From positions 558,001 through 622,000 of the forward strand of contig NW_026063256.1 of NCBI RefSeq assembly GCF_024362695.1: a stretch of 64,000 nucleotides of DNA, given 5' to 3'. Positions 19,432-30,541 of this stretch are shown in pieces. The translations under genes and the position numbers were made by a program. The notes beneath the pieces were generated by a model. It was not told the DNA's origin. It worked only from the letters and a program-made list of their open reading frames with translations, and ran no database searches. This stretch comes from Pectinophora gossypiella. Lineage: Eukaryota; Arthropoda; Insecta; Lepidoptera; Gelechiidae. The stretch's first letter is position 1. Each line of letters starts with the position of its first letter.

Positions 19432-20990
19432 GATGAAAAAAAATACATAAATGTATAGCTGGCAGTTTGGCCATTACAGTAATAAGCGAAAATTCTAAAT
19501 TCAAAATTAGAATTTCATTTGTTTATCTTATAAACGAAATGAATCACTGTTTTGAGACAAATGTGTGTTTAGGGTTGGAGTACATTTAGCGTTTAAAAAC
19601 TAAAAATTGGCGCCTATCCTTAAACTTTTTGTTTTTTATTTCAATACTGTGACTTTGGGACGTCTGAAAAAAGGTTTTTTTTCTAAAACGTATGGATACT
19701 TCGCCCACAGAAGCCGCCCAAGTTGTGGCATTGCTGGATTCTGGCCTTAGTCAGCGTGTTGTGGCTGCAAGACTGCATCTAAGCCTGTCATCTGTTCATA
19801 GAGTCTATAAACGTTATCGGGAGACTGGTTTGTTCACGCGCCGTTCAGGATCTGGCAGGAATCGGGTCATTTCTGAGCGAGATGATCGATTTATTGTAAC
19901 AACTTCTTTAAGAAATCGACGCCTTAACGCTTTTCAACTGCAGCAGCGGCTTCGTGTTGTACGAAGGGTGGCTGTAAGTGACTCTACAATTAGAAGAAGG
20001 TTGAAGGATCGTGGACTGGTACCGCATAAGCCAGCAAATGGGCCGAAATTAACTGCAGACCATCGAAGAGCGCGCCTTAACTTTGCACGTGAGCACCTAA
20101 ATTGGTCACACCTACAGTGGAGCAAAGTTCTCTTTTCTGATGAGTGTAAAATTATGCTGTATGGTAACGACGGAAGGAACAAGGTCTACAGAAGAGACGG
20201 AGAACGCTATGCACAATGCTGCATTGAAGAAAAGGTCAGCTATGGTGGCGGTTCGTGGACGGTTTGGGGAGGAATCAGCGCCGACGGTAAGACAGAGCTT
20301 GCTTTCGTGTCTGGGCCACGTCTGCCTGCACTAAACTGTCATCGGTACGTCGAAGAGTGTCTCGAGCCTCATGTGATGCCCTATGCACATTTTATTGGCA
20401 ACGGCTTCATATTCATGCACGACAATGCTAGGGCTCACACCGCGGGCGTCGTACGAGATTATCTTAACGAAGTCGATATCTCTATTATGGAATGGCCAGC
20501 AAGAAGCCCGGACATGAATCCCATTGAACATCTGTGGGATGAATTAAAGAGACGAATTCGAGCAAGAGATCCTGCCCCAGAAACACTTAGCCAGCTGCAA
20601 GATGCAATCCAAGAGGAATGGGACAATATACCACAGCATGTGATCGTGACTCTCATCCGATCGATGAAGAACCGTATGGAAGCAGTAATTAGAGCTCGGG
20701 GAGGGAATACAAGTTATTAAATAAACGTTTTTTAGCTTTTTTTTTCATTTACGTGTGTTGTTTTATCCATTTCCTTTATACTCCATACGGAATAAAAATG
20801 ACTCATTTAACAAAATACGAAACCTATGAAAAATTCATTTAAATTTAGAACATTAACATTAAGATTTGATAAGCTCATATTACTCACTATTAAACGACAT
20901 TTAACATTTATTCCTAAATGTACACATTTTTCTGATAATTCTGACAAAACGTAAACTTGCCAGGTGTTTCGATTTTTTTGATGAGAAGTG
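19432..20990 (+). mobile_element. Tc1 element copy 3, 5'-truncated, right half of pair
   Basis: Homology to copy 1 begins at 'gatgaaaaaaaatac' (19432), inside the 5' UTR, and runs to the intact outer TIR ending at 20990, followed by TA (20991-20992). It keeps about 260 bp more 5' UTR than copy 2 but also lacks its inner TIR. With copy 2 it forms a 3075-bp unit having two outward-facing TIRs and TA at both ends. Confidence 0.9.
19692..20720 (+). CDS. Tc1-family transposase (DD34E), copy 3
   Basis: 342 aa and uninterrupted. Triad D150/D244/E279. It differs from the other two copies at I60 (NRVI in place of NRVT) and R255 (GVVR in place of GVVL). The second change lies between the last two catalytic residues but does not touch them. 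The start codon follows 'ttctaaaacgt', as in copy 1, and most of the 5' UTR is present. It reads away from copy 2, the mirror gene at 18186-19214. Confidence 0.96.
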   Translation: MDTSPTEAAQVVALLDSGLSQRVVAARLHLSLSSVHRVYKRYRETGLFTRRSGSGRNRVISERDDRFIVTTSLRNRRLNAFQLQQRLRVVRRVAVSDSTIRRRLKDRGLVPHKPANGPKLTADHRRARLNFAREHLNWSHLQWSKVLFSDECKIMLYGNDGRNKVYRRDGERYAQCCIEEKVSYGGGSWTVWGGISADGKTELAFVSGPRLPALNCHRYVEECLEPHVMPYAHFIGNGFIFMHDNARAHTAGVVRDYLNEVDISIMEWPARSPDMNPIEHLWDELKRRIRARDPAPETLSQLQDAIQEEWDNIPQHVIVTLIRSMKNRMEAVIRARGGNTSY

Positions 20991-21209
20991 TATTTTATTT
21001 TTTAGAACAAAGTAATATACTTACTTGTATTATATAGGCACCAAAAGTAAATGAAAATAAATTTTTGTTTCGAGAATATAATTTTGTTTTAAATGTCACG
21101 GTTTTGTGTTGTTCTGTGTCTTCCACAACGCGCGCTACTGACCGCGCACTCATCTACAATACCTACACCTACAGCGATTATTCGATCACCGGCTTGTTTG
21201 CTTTAAATC

Positions 21210-21471
21210 ATGTCATCAAAATGCAGCGGATGCCAGAGAAAAATTCTCGACTTACATTAAATGGAATGTACAAAATGCAAATATACATACGACCTTTTTT
21301 GCATAAATATGGCCAAGGATATCTTCAACAAGCTAACCGAAGAAGCTAAAAGTGTGTGGTTATGTCCAACTTGCGTGTCTTCGCTCCCGAAATATGATAA
21401 CACAACTTCAACCTCTGCGTTGAACGATACCTACTCGAAGGACTGCGAATACAACGTAAACAAGATGCGCG

Positions 21472-21504
<33 letters not shown>

Positions 21505-21725
21505 ATAGTAGTAGTAGTAGTAGTAGTAGGTCGCAGGCACCCAGACCGAACCCGAGCTCCGATAATTTCACGACTAACCTTGAGTTTCACATTGCAGCAC
21601 AATTCACCGAAATTAAGGATTACATGGAATCGAAATTGAATGCGATAAAGGAATGTAAAGGGCACTACTTTGCCGTTACCTCAGAAGTCAGGGATAGCGA
21701 ATTAAACACCGAGGAACTGGTATAA
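21210..21725 (+). pseudogene. PHD-finger LINE ORF1-like remnant, right palindrome arm
   Basis: This is the mirror of 17178-17696, with the same in-frame TAA (21258-21260) splitting the zinc finger. The nonsense change therefore predates the inverted duplication. After the stop the 154-aa frame reads MECTKCKYTYDLFC, WLCPTC, a polyserine run (AGT microsatellite, 21475-21530) and an amphipathic stretch near the end. It stops 18 bp before the Helitron-like end at 21744. No reverse transcriptase is attached. Confidence 0.55.
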
Positions 21726-22378
21726 CTTGCTTATATTATATTACTAGCTTTTGCCCGCGACTTCGTCCGCGTGGCGTGTTATATAAGACAGAGATCTTTG
21801 TGTGTGTGGGAGTGCATATCAAATTTCAAGCATCTAACTTATGCAGTTTAGATTTTTTCATACAATTTTTTTCCCAATAACTCCCATTTTTCAAAATACA
21901 GCCAAAAATAAACTTTATATTTACTAAGGTATGCATGCATGCTAGATTGAATCAATTGATTGAATTGATTTTTTTTTAATTGATTGTTCATTGAGTTTTA
22001 ATTTTAATACACACTTCCTCTCTTCCCTTCAACGTTGCTGTGCCCTACAGGGTCCATGTTTTAGTTCCTATGCCTATGTAACACCCCATTGTACTACATG
22101 GAATGCAATAAATAATTTAATTGAATTGAATTGAAAACATCTATCTTGCGCGGTTTAAATTTTTTCATACAAATGTTTTTTTCCCGCTAACTCCCGTTTC
22201 CGTGGGAATTTTGCAATAATCTGTTGCAACTAAGCTTTAAGTTAACTAAGGTACCTGCATGCCAAATTTCAAGCGTCTAACTTAAGCGGTTTAGATTTTT
22301 CATACAAAAGGATTTTCCCGCTAATTTCCGTTCCCGTGGGAATTCCGGGAATTCCTTTCTTAGTGCACCTCTACGGTA

Positions 22379-24205
22379 TATATATCCATCCAGCCGTATT
22401 CGGCCATGGCGACAAGTCTCCAATCTAGGAACGCCTAAGATGCGCTCTTATATGGCTGACGTAACCGATCTTAGCAGCGAATGTACGGCCACATTCACTG
22501 CACGTCAGCACACCTCCGATATAGTTGTAAGTTATGGCCGCAGATGGTCGGGCCTTCAGCTCGTCGCGTTTCAAATCAAGCTCTTCCCGACGTTTCTGTT
22601 CAAAGCCATACACCTTGGTGTTCACAGTATGCCTCCATTGCGGCCGATCCTGGGCCAGTATCTTCCACCGCGATGGGGCCACGCCGCATCCTTTCATGTG
22701 GCGTTTGAGCACATCTTTGTACCGCAAGAGTTGGCCGCCCTGTTTCCGCTTGCCCTCTTGCAATTCCGAGTAGAAGATGCGCTTTGCTACTCTGTCATTA
22801 GACATACGGGAGACATGCCCACACCACCGCAACTGCCGCCTCATCAAATAGGCCTCAACGCCTCCAACATTCGCACGTCGCAGGACTTCAGTGTTTCGAA
22901 CACGATCGTACCAATGAATGTTTAAGATGTTACGGAGGCAGTTGAGATGAAACCTATCTAACATGCGGATGTGTTTGCGGTACGGGCACCAGGTTTCGGA
23001 GGCATACAGGAGATTTGGCAGGACGATCGCCGTATACACAGACACCTTGGTATGTAGCTTAATCTCGTGCGAACGGAACACCTTGGCGCGAAGTTTACCA
23101 AATGCAGCAGCAGCGGCTCCAATTCTACTGTTTACTTCATCGTCAAGGCGGCACTTAGACGTTATCGTGCTCCCCAGATATTTGAACTTGTCTACCCGCT
23201 TAAGCAAGTCCCCGCCGAGCACCACGTCGATAGGGACACTCAGTGTATCCAGAGCCATGACTTCGGTCTTCTTGATACTGATTTTCAGGCCAAATCGACG
23301 ACATGACTCGTAGAGACCCGACATAAGCCGTTGCAGACCATCCGGGGATTCCGCCACGAAACACAAGTCGTCTGCGTACATTATCTCCGTGATGGTGGTG
23401 TAAGACACTTTGGTGTAGGCCTTTAGTCTGGCCAGATTGAAAACACCGCCATCGGTACGAAAGCGAAGACGGACGCCTTCGGACAGAGTTTGCAAGGTGT
23501 CCCGAACTACAACCGCAAAATAAAGGGCGAAAAGAGTCGGCGCTAGAACACATCCCTGCTTGACGCCACAAGTAACACCGAAGTATTTCGATTGATCGCG
23601 CCCCATACTGACACAGCATTGCATGCCATCGTGCAGGAGTCGAATTAGCCTCACAAACTTGTCCGTGCATCCCAGTTTCGCTAGTACCATCCACAGAGCT
23701 TCACGAGGCACACTGTCAAAGGCCTTTTCTAGGTCAACAAAACAAAGATACAGAGGTTGACCTTGCTCTCTGCTCTTCTCCTGAAGTTGGCGTATAGAGA
23801 AAATGGCCTCACATGTGCCTCGGTCAGGTCGGAAGCCAAACTGTGTCTCCGGCAAGATGTTTTCGCTTAGCTTCACTAGGCGATTTAATAGAACGCGAGC
23901 AAAGACCTTCCCCGGTGAAGACAGAAGAGATATGCCCCTGTAGGAATTGCAGTCTGAGCGGTCTCCCTTGTTCTTATACAAGGAGCAAATGCGAGAGACA
24001 CTAAAGTCTGCAGGCACGCTCCCCTCATCCCACATACGCAAGAACAGTCTAAAGATAGTGACATGCAGTTCCTCACCTCCGTATTTCAGCAGTTCACCGG
24101 GTACATTGTCAATACCGCACGCCTTCCCGTTCTTTTGCTGCTTAATAGCAGCAACAACTTCGTTCAGCGCCAATGGAGCGTCCAGCTCACTTGTGGTGGG
24201 GAGGT
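22379..24205 (-). mobile_element. 5'-truncated LINE with 12-bp target duplication
   Basis: ACCTCTACGGTA flanks both sides (22367-22378 and 24206-24217). It belongs to the Helitron minisatellite, and the mirror arm shows the uninterrupted site. The 3' end is TATATA-rich rather than poly(A). The 5' end falls inside the coding region, the usual outcome of incomplete reverse transcription. The insertion is present in only one palindrome arm, so it happened after the palindrome formed. Confidence 0.9.
22425..24173 (-). CDS. LINE reverse transcriptase with C-terminal C2H2 finger
   Basis: 582 aa open from the truncated 5' end to the stop; the first Met is incidental. Reverse transcriptase fingers and palm: NGKACGIDNVPGELLKYGG (15-33), NSYRGISLLS (77-86), FGFRPDRGT (112-120), catalytic FVDLEKAFD (D147), GVKQGCVLAPTLF (203-215) and YADD (266-269). 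The thumb and the 'RQLRWCGHVSRM' segment follow. A C2H2 zinc finger (CSECGRTF...H...H) closes the protein at about 557-578. The endonuclease is missing through 5' truncation. All visible catalytic residues are intact, suggesting a recent insertion. The clade is not assigned; the layout resembles the 'endonuclease-reverse transcriptase' LINEs widespread in animals. Confidence 0.92.
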   Translation of the reverse strand: MALNEVVAAIKQQKNGKACGIDNVPGELLKYGGEELHVTIFRLFLRMWDEGSVPADFSVSRICSLYKNKGDRSDCNSYRGISLLSSPGKVFARVLLNRLVKLSENILPETQFGFRPDRGTCEAIFSIRQLQEKSREQGQPLYLCFVDLEKAFDSVPREALWMVLAKLGCTDKFVRLIRLLHDGMQCCVSMGRDQSKYFGVTCGVKQGCVLAPTLFALYFAVVVRDTLQTLSEGVRLRFRTDGGVFNLARLKAYTKVSYTTITEIMYADDLCFVAESPDGLQRLMSGLYESCRRFGLKISIKKTEVMALDTLSVPIDVVLGGDLLKRVDKFKYLGSTITSKCRLDDEVNSRIGAAAAAFGKLRAKVFRSHEIKLHTKVSVYTAIVLPNLLYASETWCPYRKHIRMLDRFHLNCLRNILNIHWYDRVRNTEVLRRANVGGVEAYLMRRQLRWCGHVSRMSNDRVAKRIFYSELQEGKRKQGGQLLRYKDVLKRHMKGCGVAPSRWKILAQDRPQWRHTVNTKVYGFEQKRREELDLKRDELKARPSAAITYNYIGGVLTCSECGRTFAAKIGYVSHIRAHLRRS

Positions 24206-25416
24206 ACCTCTACGGTACCTAAGCTATGTCCCTTCCAAATTTCAAATGCCTACATTTAGCCGTTCAGGCTATGCGTTGATATGTCAGTCACTGAGTCAGT
24301 CAGTTTCTCCTTTTATTTAGATTTGATTTTTTCATACAAATGTTTTTTCCCGCTAACTACCGTTCCCGTGGGAATTTTGTAATATCCTGTTGCAACTAAG
24401 CTTTAAGTTTACTAAAGTACCTGCATGCCAAATTTCAAACGTCTAACTTGAGTGGTTTAGATTATTCATACAAAAGGATTTTCCCGCTAATTCCCGTTCC
24501 CGTGGGAATTTCGGGAATTCCTTTCTTAGTGCACCTCTACGGTATCTAAGGTACCTGCGTGCCAAATTTCAAACATCTAACTTTTCATACAAAAGGATTT
24601 TCCCGTTAATTCCCGTTCCCGTGGGAATTTCGGGAATTCCTTTCTTAGTGCACCTCCACGGTACCTAAGGTACCTGCATGACAAATTTCAAACGTCTAAC
24701 TTGAGTGGTTTAGATTTTTCATACAAAAGGATTTTCCCGCTAATTCCCGTTCTCGTGAGAATTTCGGGAATTCCTTTCTTAGTGCACCTCAACGGTACCT
24801 ATGGTACCTGCATGCCAAATTTCAAACGTCTAACTTGAGTGGTTTAGATTTTTCATACAAAAGGATTTTCCCGCTAATTCCCGTTCCCGTGGGAATTTCG
24901 GGAATTCCTTTCTTAGTACACCTCTACGGTATCTAAGGTACCTGCATGACAAATTTCAAACATCTAACTTGAATGGTTTAGATTTTTCATACAAAAGGAT
25001 TTTTCCGCTAATTCCCGTTCCCGTGGGAATTTCGGGAATTCCTTTCTTAGTGCACCTCTACGGTATTTAAGGTACCTGCATGCCAAATTTCAAACGTCTA
25101 ACTTGAGTGGTTTAGATTTTTCATACAAAAGGATTTCCCTTCACTACTCTGCTCCTATTGATTGTAGCGTGATGAAAAGTATACTATAACCTGTCTAGGA
25201 GTGTGAAGAATAATTGTACCAAGTTTCATTAAAATCCGTCCAGTTGTTTTTGTTTCTATAAGGAACATACAGACAGACAGACAGACAGACAGAGAAAAAT
25301 TTTACTTATTGCATTTTTGGCATCAGTATCGATCACTTATCACCCCCTGATAGTTATTTTGAAAAAATATTTAATGTACAGAATTGACCTTTCTACAGAT
25401 TTATTATAAGTATAGA

Positions 25417-27769
25417 TAAAAGATTGGTATACGGGTTGTCTTCAAGCCCAGGAATATTCCAACGCTTAATGTATAACTTACTAGGCGGAATACCCAATGT
25501 TTACACATTTTTAGATGACGTCATAATATGTGGACGGACGAAAGAAGAACATTTACAAGCTTTAGAGTCGGTATTTCTAAAACTTAAAGAGAATGGGTTA
25601 AAAATTAAATTAAGTAAGTGTGTTTTCCTAGCAAAAGAAGTTTCTTATTTAGGTTATATCGTCTCAAGGGAAGGTATCAAGGCAGACCCGGCCAAAGTGG
25701 AGGCGATACAAGGAATACAAAAACCACAAAATGTTTCCGAGTTACGATCGTTTCTTGGGCTAGTAAACTTTTTCTCAAAATTTGTTAAAAACTTTAGTTC
25801 ACGTTTAGTGCCATTGTATAAACTCTTAAGAAAGGAGATAGAATGGAAATGGACGCATGAGTGTGAGAATTCGTTTAGTGAGATAAAAAAGGTATTACAG
25901 AGCGCGGAAGTATTGGCTCATTATGACCCTAGTAAACAATTGTTGTTGACTTGCGACGCGAGCGCGCGCGGGGTGGGGGGCGTGCTGAGCCAGCCGGGGC
26001 CGCGCGGCGAGAGGCCGATCGCTTATGTTTCTCGGACTTTAACGGAAGCAGAACGTAATTATTCACAAATCCACCGGGAGGCGCTAGCTATAGTATTTTG
26101 TGTAAAAAAGTTCCATCAATACCTGTACGGCCGCAGGTTCACGTTACGTACAGATCATAAGCCTTTAGTATCTATTTTTGGACCTAACAAAGGTATACCT
26201 ACAATGGCAGCAAGTCGAATGCAGCGGTGGGCCATTATTTTATCAGCTTACGATTACAAGGTGGAGTATGTAAAAACCACTGACAACAGCGCCGACGGAC
26301 TGTCGCGCCTCCCCGCAAGGTCTTGTCCGGCTAATAAGGATTGTGAGAGAAGTTTACCAGAGCAAACTTTTTTACATTTTGCACAAGACGCTTTATTATT
26401 AAATAACATAGAAATTCGGAAACAAACTAGTAAGGATATAATTTTAGGACGAGTTCTAAGTTATATTAGGGATGGCTGGCCGGATAGTTGTGAGGTAACG
26501 GGGCTGCAACCGTTTTATAACAGGCGATCAGAGCTTTACGAGGAGCTGGGGTGCGTCATGTGGGGGCATAGGGTCGTCATCCCAGGGTCGTGTAGGGATA
26601 GCGTATTGAGGACTATACATGAACCGCACATGGGCATCGTCAAATCCAAGGCCCTAGCCCGCAGCTACGTGTGGTGGCCCGGAGTGGACGAGGCCGTGGA
26701 GGCGACATGCCGCGCGTGCAGCACGTGCGCCGCGCATTCGGACTCACCACCGCACCAGGCGCCGCGCCCCTGGCCGTGGCCGGCCCGTCCCTGGTCTAGA
26801 ATCCACATAGACTTCCTAGGACCCATTTTCGGAAAAACATATTTGGTCATTGTGGATGCCACGTCTAAATGGATTGAAATATTCCATGTGCCGAGTACCG
26901 CAAGCCGTACGACTATTAGTAAACTAAGAGAACTCTGGAGTAGGTTTGGTATTCCAAAACAGGTAGTTTCGGATAACGGGCCTCCTTTCTCAGGACAAGA
27001 TTTTGGTTTGTTTCTGCGCGAGGGGGGAGTAGAACATCTCCCGACGGCCCCCTATCATCCTTCGTCGAATGGAGCGGCAGAAAATGCTGTCAGGACACTA
27101 AAAAGGGTGATTAAGAAAGCAGTTACGGAGGGAAAGGACACAGAATTGGCATTAAATACGTTTTTACTATATTATAGGAATACGGAACATTTAACTACAG
27201 GGGAAACGCCGAGTATGTTGCTAATGGGCAGGAGGCTTCGTACTCATTTAGACGCATTAAAACCGGATAGGGACACGAAAGTAATTAAGTCACAAAAATG
27301 CCAAATAGATAACGCAGGGGGCACCGACCGAGTTATACGGCCGGGAGATGAGGTGTGGTATAGGCAGTTTTTAAAAGCAGAGAAGTGGGCTCCGGGGGTA
27401 GTGGTTAAAGCAAACGGGACCACCGACTTCCAAGTTATAGGTGAACAGGGCATACAGCAACATAGACACGCTGACCAATTAAAGCGCAGGTCCCAGGGTT
27501 CGTTTGTGGTTCCGATGGATCCTAAGCACGGTCGACAGTCACAAGTAAATACAAATGTTAGTGAGGTGTGCATTCAGTCGGAGCTGGCAGCGGTAGATTC
27601 GAGCCCCGGCCACACATCCGGGGTTGACAGTCCAGCTCGGCGCCAGTCGTGCTCCACAACACCGACTACACCGACTACCGAGACGCACCCACCTGCTGTG
27701 CCACCCCGCCCCGAACAAAGGCCTATAAGGCAGTGTCGAATCCGCAAAATACCTAACTATAAGTGTTAA
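25417..27769 (+). pseudogene. Ty3/gypsy pol, N-terminally truncated (RT-RNase H-IN)
   Basis: The reading frame is open for about 780 residues but starts in mid reverse transcriptase, cut by the Helitron end at 25416. It enters at GLSSSPGIFQR and the FLDD active site (30-32), followed by the connection domain. RNase H: TCDASARGVGGVL, then the HREALA and TDHKPL motifs. Integrase: an H..H..C..C zinc site (HEPHMG, then CRACSTC), catalytic D463 (HIDFLGP), D517 (SDNGPPF) and E553 (NGAAEN), with 35 residues between the last two. The tail is proline-rich and basic. No gag or protease is present, and there is no env after it. Everything remaining is uninterrupted, so truncation seems recent. Confidence 0.93.
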
Positions 27770-28184
27770 GTAGTAGTCATAGTTACTTACCTAAATATTT
27801 TTTTTTTTTAATAAGTTTACCTAAACTGTTAATTACAATTACTTCTTCCTAACATTGTTTATCTTTAACAGTTTCTATATATAAGGTTGAGTAAAATTGT
27901 TATAACGTTGTTTTGGTTAAGTTGAGAGGAGGGAAGAATGTATAAGTTATTTTACGGTTGTTAAGCCTGATTTCGTTTCATATTACTTATTGTTACTGTA
28001 ATCGGTACATAAACTGAATTTCCTTTTAAAGATCATTATAGATGTAGTATTATTTAAGTTGTGAGGAGTATAGTGTACTTATATTTTATAAGGTATTTGT
28101 GGGTAACACCAGTTTGCAATAAACCGTGGTTCAAGCTAGACGTGCGTAATTATTTATCGTTTCCCTGTCTACCCTGCGAGTAAC
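27770..28184 (+). repeat. Gypsy 3' untranslated region and 3' LTR
   Basis: A polypurine tract (agaggagggaagaa, 27925-27938) directly precedes TGTATAAGTT at 27939, the likely LTR start. AATAAA lies in 'gcaataaaccgtgg' near 28117. The LTR's right end is uncertain: I place it near 28184, where the inverted repeat shared with 30926-31245 begins. No 5' LTR is in the window, so length and target duplication cannot be confirmed. Confidence 0.6.
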
Positions 28185-28504
28185 GTATCTGTACCTAGCG
28201 ATTGACCATGGCCTGCGTTTTAACGAATATATTAAATAATTAGTTCTATATTTGTTTTATCGAAATATGTATAATACACAATTTGTTCCGTTTTAGTTTA
28301 TATAAAAAAATACTTCTCCTGTAACAGTTAGCCAGCGATGTACTTTTGAATTACGCACTTTGAAAAAACAAAATCTAGATAGGCGATTAGTTCTACATTA
28401 ACTCTAATTACTTATCTACTTTTTACTTATAAAATTCATTACTTTAAGTTAAAAAGAAAATATAAAGGAAAGTAAAGCTAGCGATGTATTGTAAAATAAA
28501 TTAT
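28185..28504 (+). repeat. Inverted fragment pair, left member
   Basis: This is the reverse complement of 30926-31245, starting at 'gtatctgtacctagcgattg'. It ends 'attgtaaaataaattatt', and the partner ends in AAATAAATTATTATTATTAT, like the TTA tail of the LINE at 47956-53075. The pair could be two opposed LINE 3' ends or LTR pieces. It brackets Helitron family A copy 3. Confidence 0.6.
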
Positions 28505-28522
28505 TGAAGATTATATTTATGA

Positions 28523-30492
28523 CTAGCTTTTGCCCGCGACTTCGTCCGCGTGGCGTGTTATATAAGAGAGAGATCTTCGTGTGTGTGGGAGTGCATATCA
28601 AATTTCAAGCATCTAACTTATGCAGTTTAGATTTTTTCATACATTTTTTTTTCCCAATAACTCCCATTTTTCAAAATACAGCCAAAAATAAACTTTATAT
28701 TTACTAAGGTATGCATGCATGCTAGATTGAATCAATTGATTGAATTGATTTTTTTTTAATTGATTGTTCATTGAGTTTTAATTTTAATACACACTTCCTC
28801 TCTTCCCTTCAACGTTGCTGTGCCCTACAGGGTCCATGTTTTAGTTCCTATGCCTATGTAACACCCCATTGTACTACATGGAATGCAATAAATAATTTAA
28901 TTGAATTGAATTGAAAACATCTATCTTACGCGGTTTCGATTTTTTCATACAAATGTTTTTTTCCCGCTAACTCCCGTTTCCGTGGGAATTTTGCAATATC
29001 CTGTTGCAACTAAGGTTTAAGTTAACTAAAGTACCTGCATGCCAAATTTCAAGCGTCTAACTTAAGCGGTTTAGATTTTTCATACAAAAGGATTTTCCCG
29101 CTAATTTCCGTTCCCGTGGGAATTCCGGGAATTCCTTTCTTAGTGCACCTCTACGGTACCTAAGCTATGTCCCTTCCAAATTTCAAATGCCTACATTTAG
29201 CCGTTCAGGCTATGCGTTGATATGTCAGTCACTGAGTCAGTCAGTTTCTCCTTTTATTTAGATTTGATTTTTTCATACAAATGTTTTTTCCCGTTAACTA
29301 CCGTTCCCGTGGGAATTTTGTAATATCCTGTTGCAACTAATCTTTAAGTTTACTAAAGTACCTGCATGCCAAATTTCAAACGTCTAACTTGAGTGGTTTA
29401 GATTTTTCATACAAAAGGATTTTCCCGCTAATTCCCGTTCCCGTGGGAATTTCGGGAATTCCTTTCTTAGTACACCTCTACGGTGTCTAAGGTACCTGCG
29501 TGCCAAATTTTAAACATCTTACTTGAATGGTTTAGATTTTTCATACAAAAGGATTTTCCCGTTAATTCCCGTTCCCGTGGGAATTTCGGGAATTCCTTTC
29601 TTAGTGCACCTCCACGGTACCTAAGGTACCTGCATGACAAATTTCAAACGTCTAACTTGAATGGTTTAGATTTTTCATACAAAAGGATTTTCCCGCTAAT
29701 TCCCGTTCTCGTGAGAATTTCGGGAATTCCTTTCTTAGTGCACCTCCACGGTACCTAAGGTATCTGCATGCTAAATTTCAAATGTCTAACTTGAGTGGTT
29801 TAGATTTTTCATACAAAAGGTATTTCCCGCTAATTCCCGTTCCCGTGAGAATTTTGGGAATTCCTTTCTTAGTGCACCTCTACGGTACCTATGGTACCTG
29901 CATGCCAAATTTCAAACGTCTAACTTGAGTGGTTTAGATTTTTCATACAAAAGGATTTTCCCGCTAATTCCCGTTCCCGTGGGAATTTCGGGAATTCCTT
30001 TCTTAGTACACCTCTACGGTATCTAAGGTACCTGCATGACAAATTTCAAACATCTAACTTGAATGGTTTAGATTTTTCATACAAAAATATTTTTCCGCTA
30101 ATTCCCGTTCCCGTGGGAATTTCGGGAATTCCTTTCTTAGTGCACCTCTACGTTATCTAAGGTACCTGCATGCCAAATTTCAAAAGTCTTACTTGAGTGG
30201 TTTAGATTTTTCATACAAAAGGATTTTCCCGCTAATTCCCATTCCTGTAGGAATTTCGGGAATTCCTTTCTTAGTGCACCTCTACGGTATTTAAGGTACC
30301 TGCATGCCAAATTTCAAACGTCTAACTTGAGTGGTTTAGATTTTTCATACAAAAGGATTTCCCTTCACTACTCTGCTCCTATTGATTGTAGCGTGATGAA
30401 AAGTATACTATGACCTGTCCAGGAGTGTGAAGAATAATTGTACCAAGTTTCATTAAAATCCGTCCAGTAGTTTTTGTTTCTATAAGGAACAT

Positions 30493-30541
<49 letters not shown>

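Larger units (their letters stand above)
21744..25416 (-). mobile_element. Helitron-like element, family A copy 2, with LINE insertion
   Basis: CTAG ends at 21744 (A21743 outside). The TC end is at 25416 (T25417 outside). It mirrors 14596-17159, but its minisatellite has a different number of monomers, it lacks the short insertion at 14622 and it carries a 1.8-kb LINE (22379-24205). Its outer (TC) end cuts directly into gypsy pol at 25417. Confidence 0.8.

Noticed and set aside
14596..25416. Palindrome as an assembly or library artefact
   Set aside because: The arms differ by a LINE with target duplication, a short repeat, satellite copy number, an AGT unit and transposase substitutions, which a mirror artefact would not produce. 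Long-read confirmation is still desirable.
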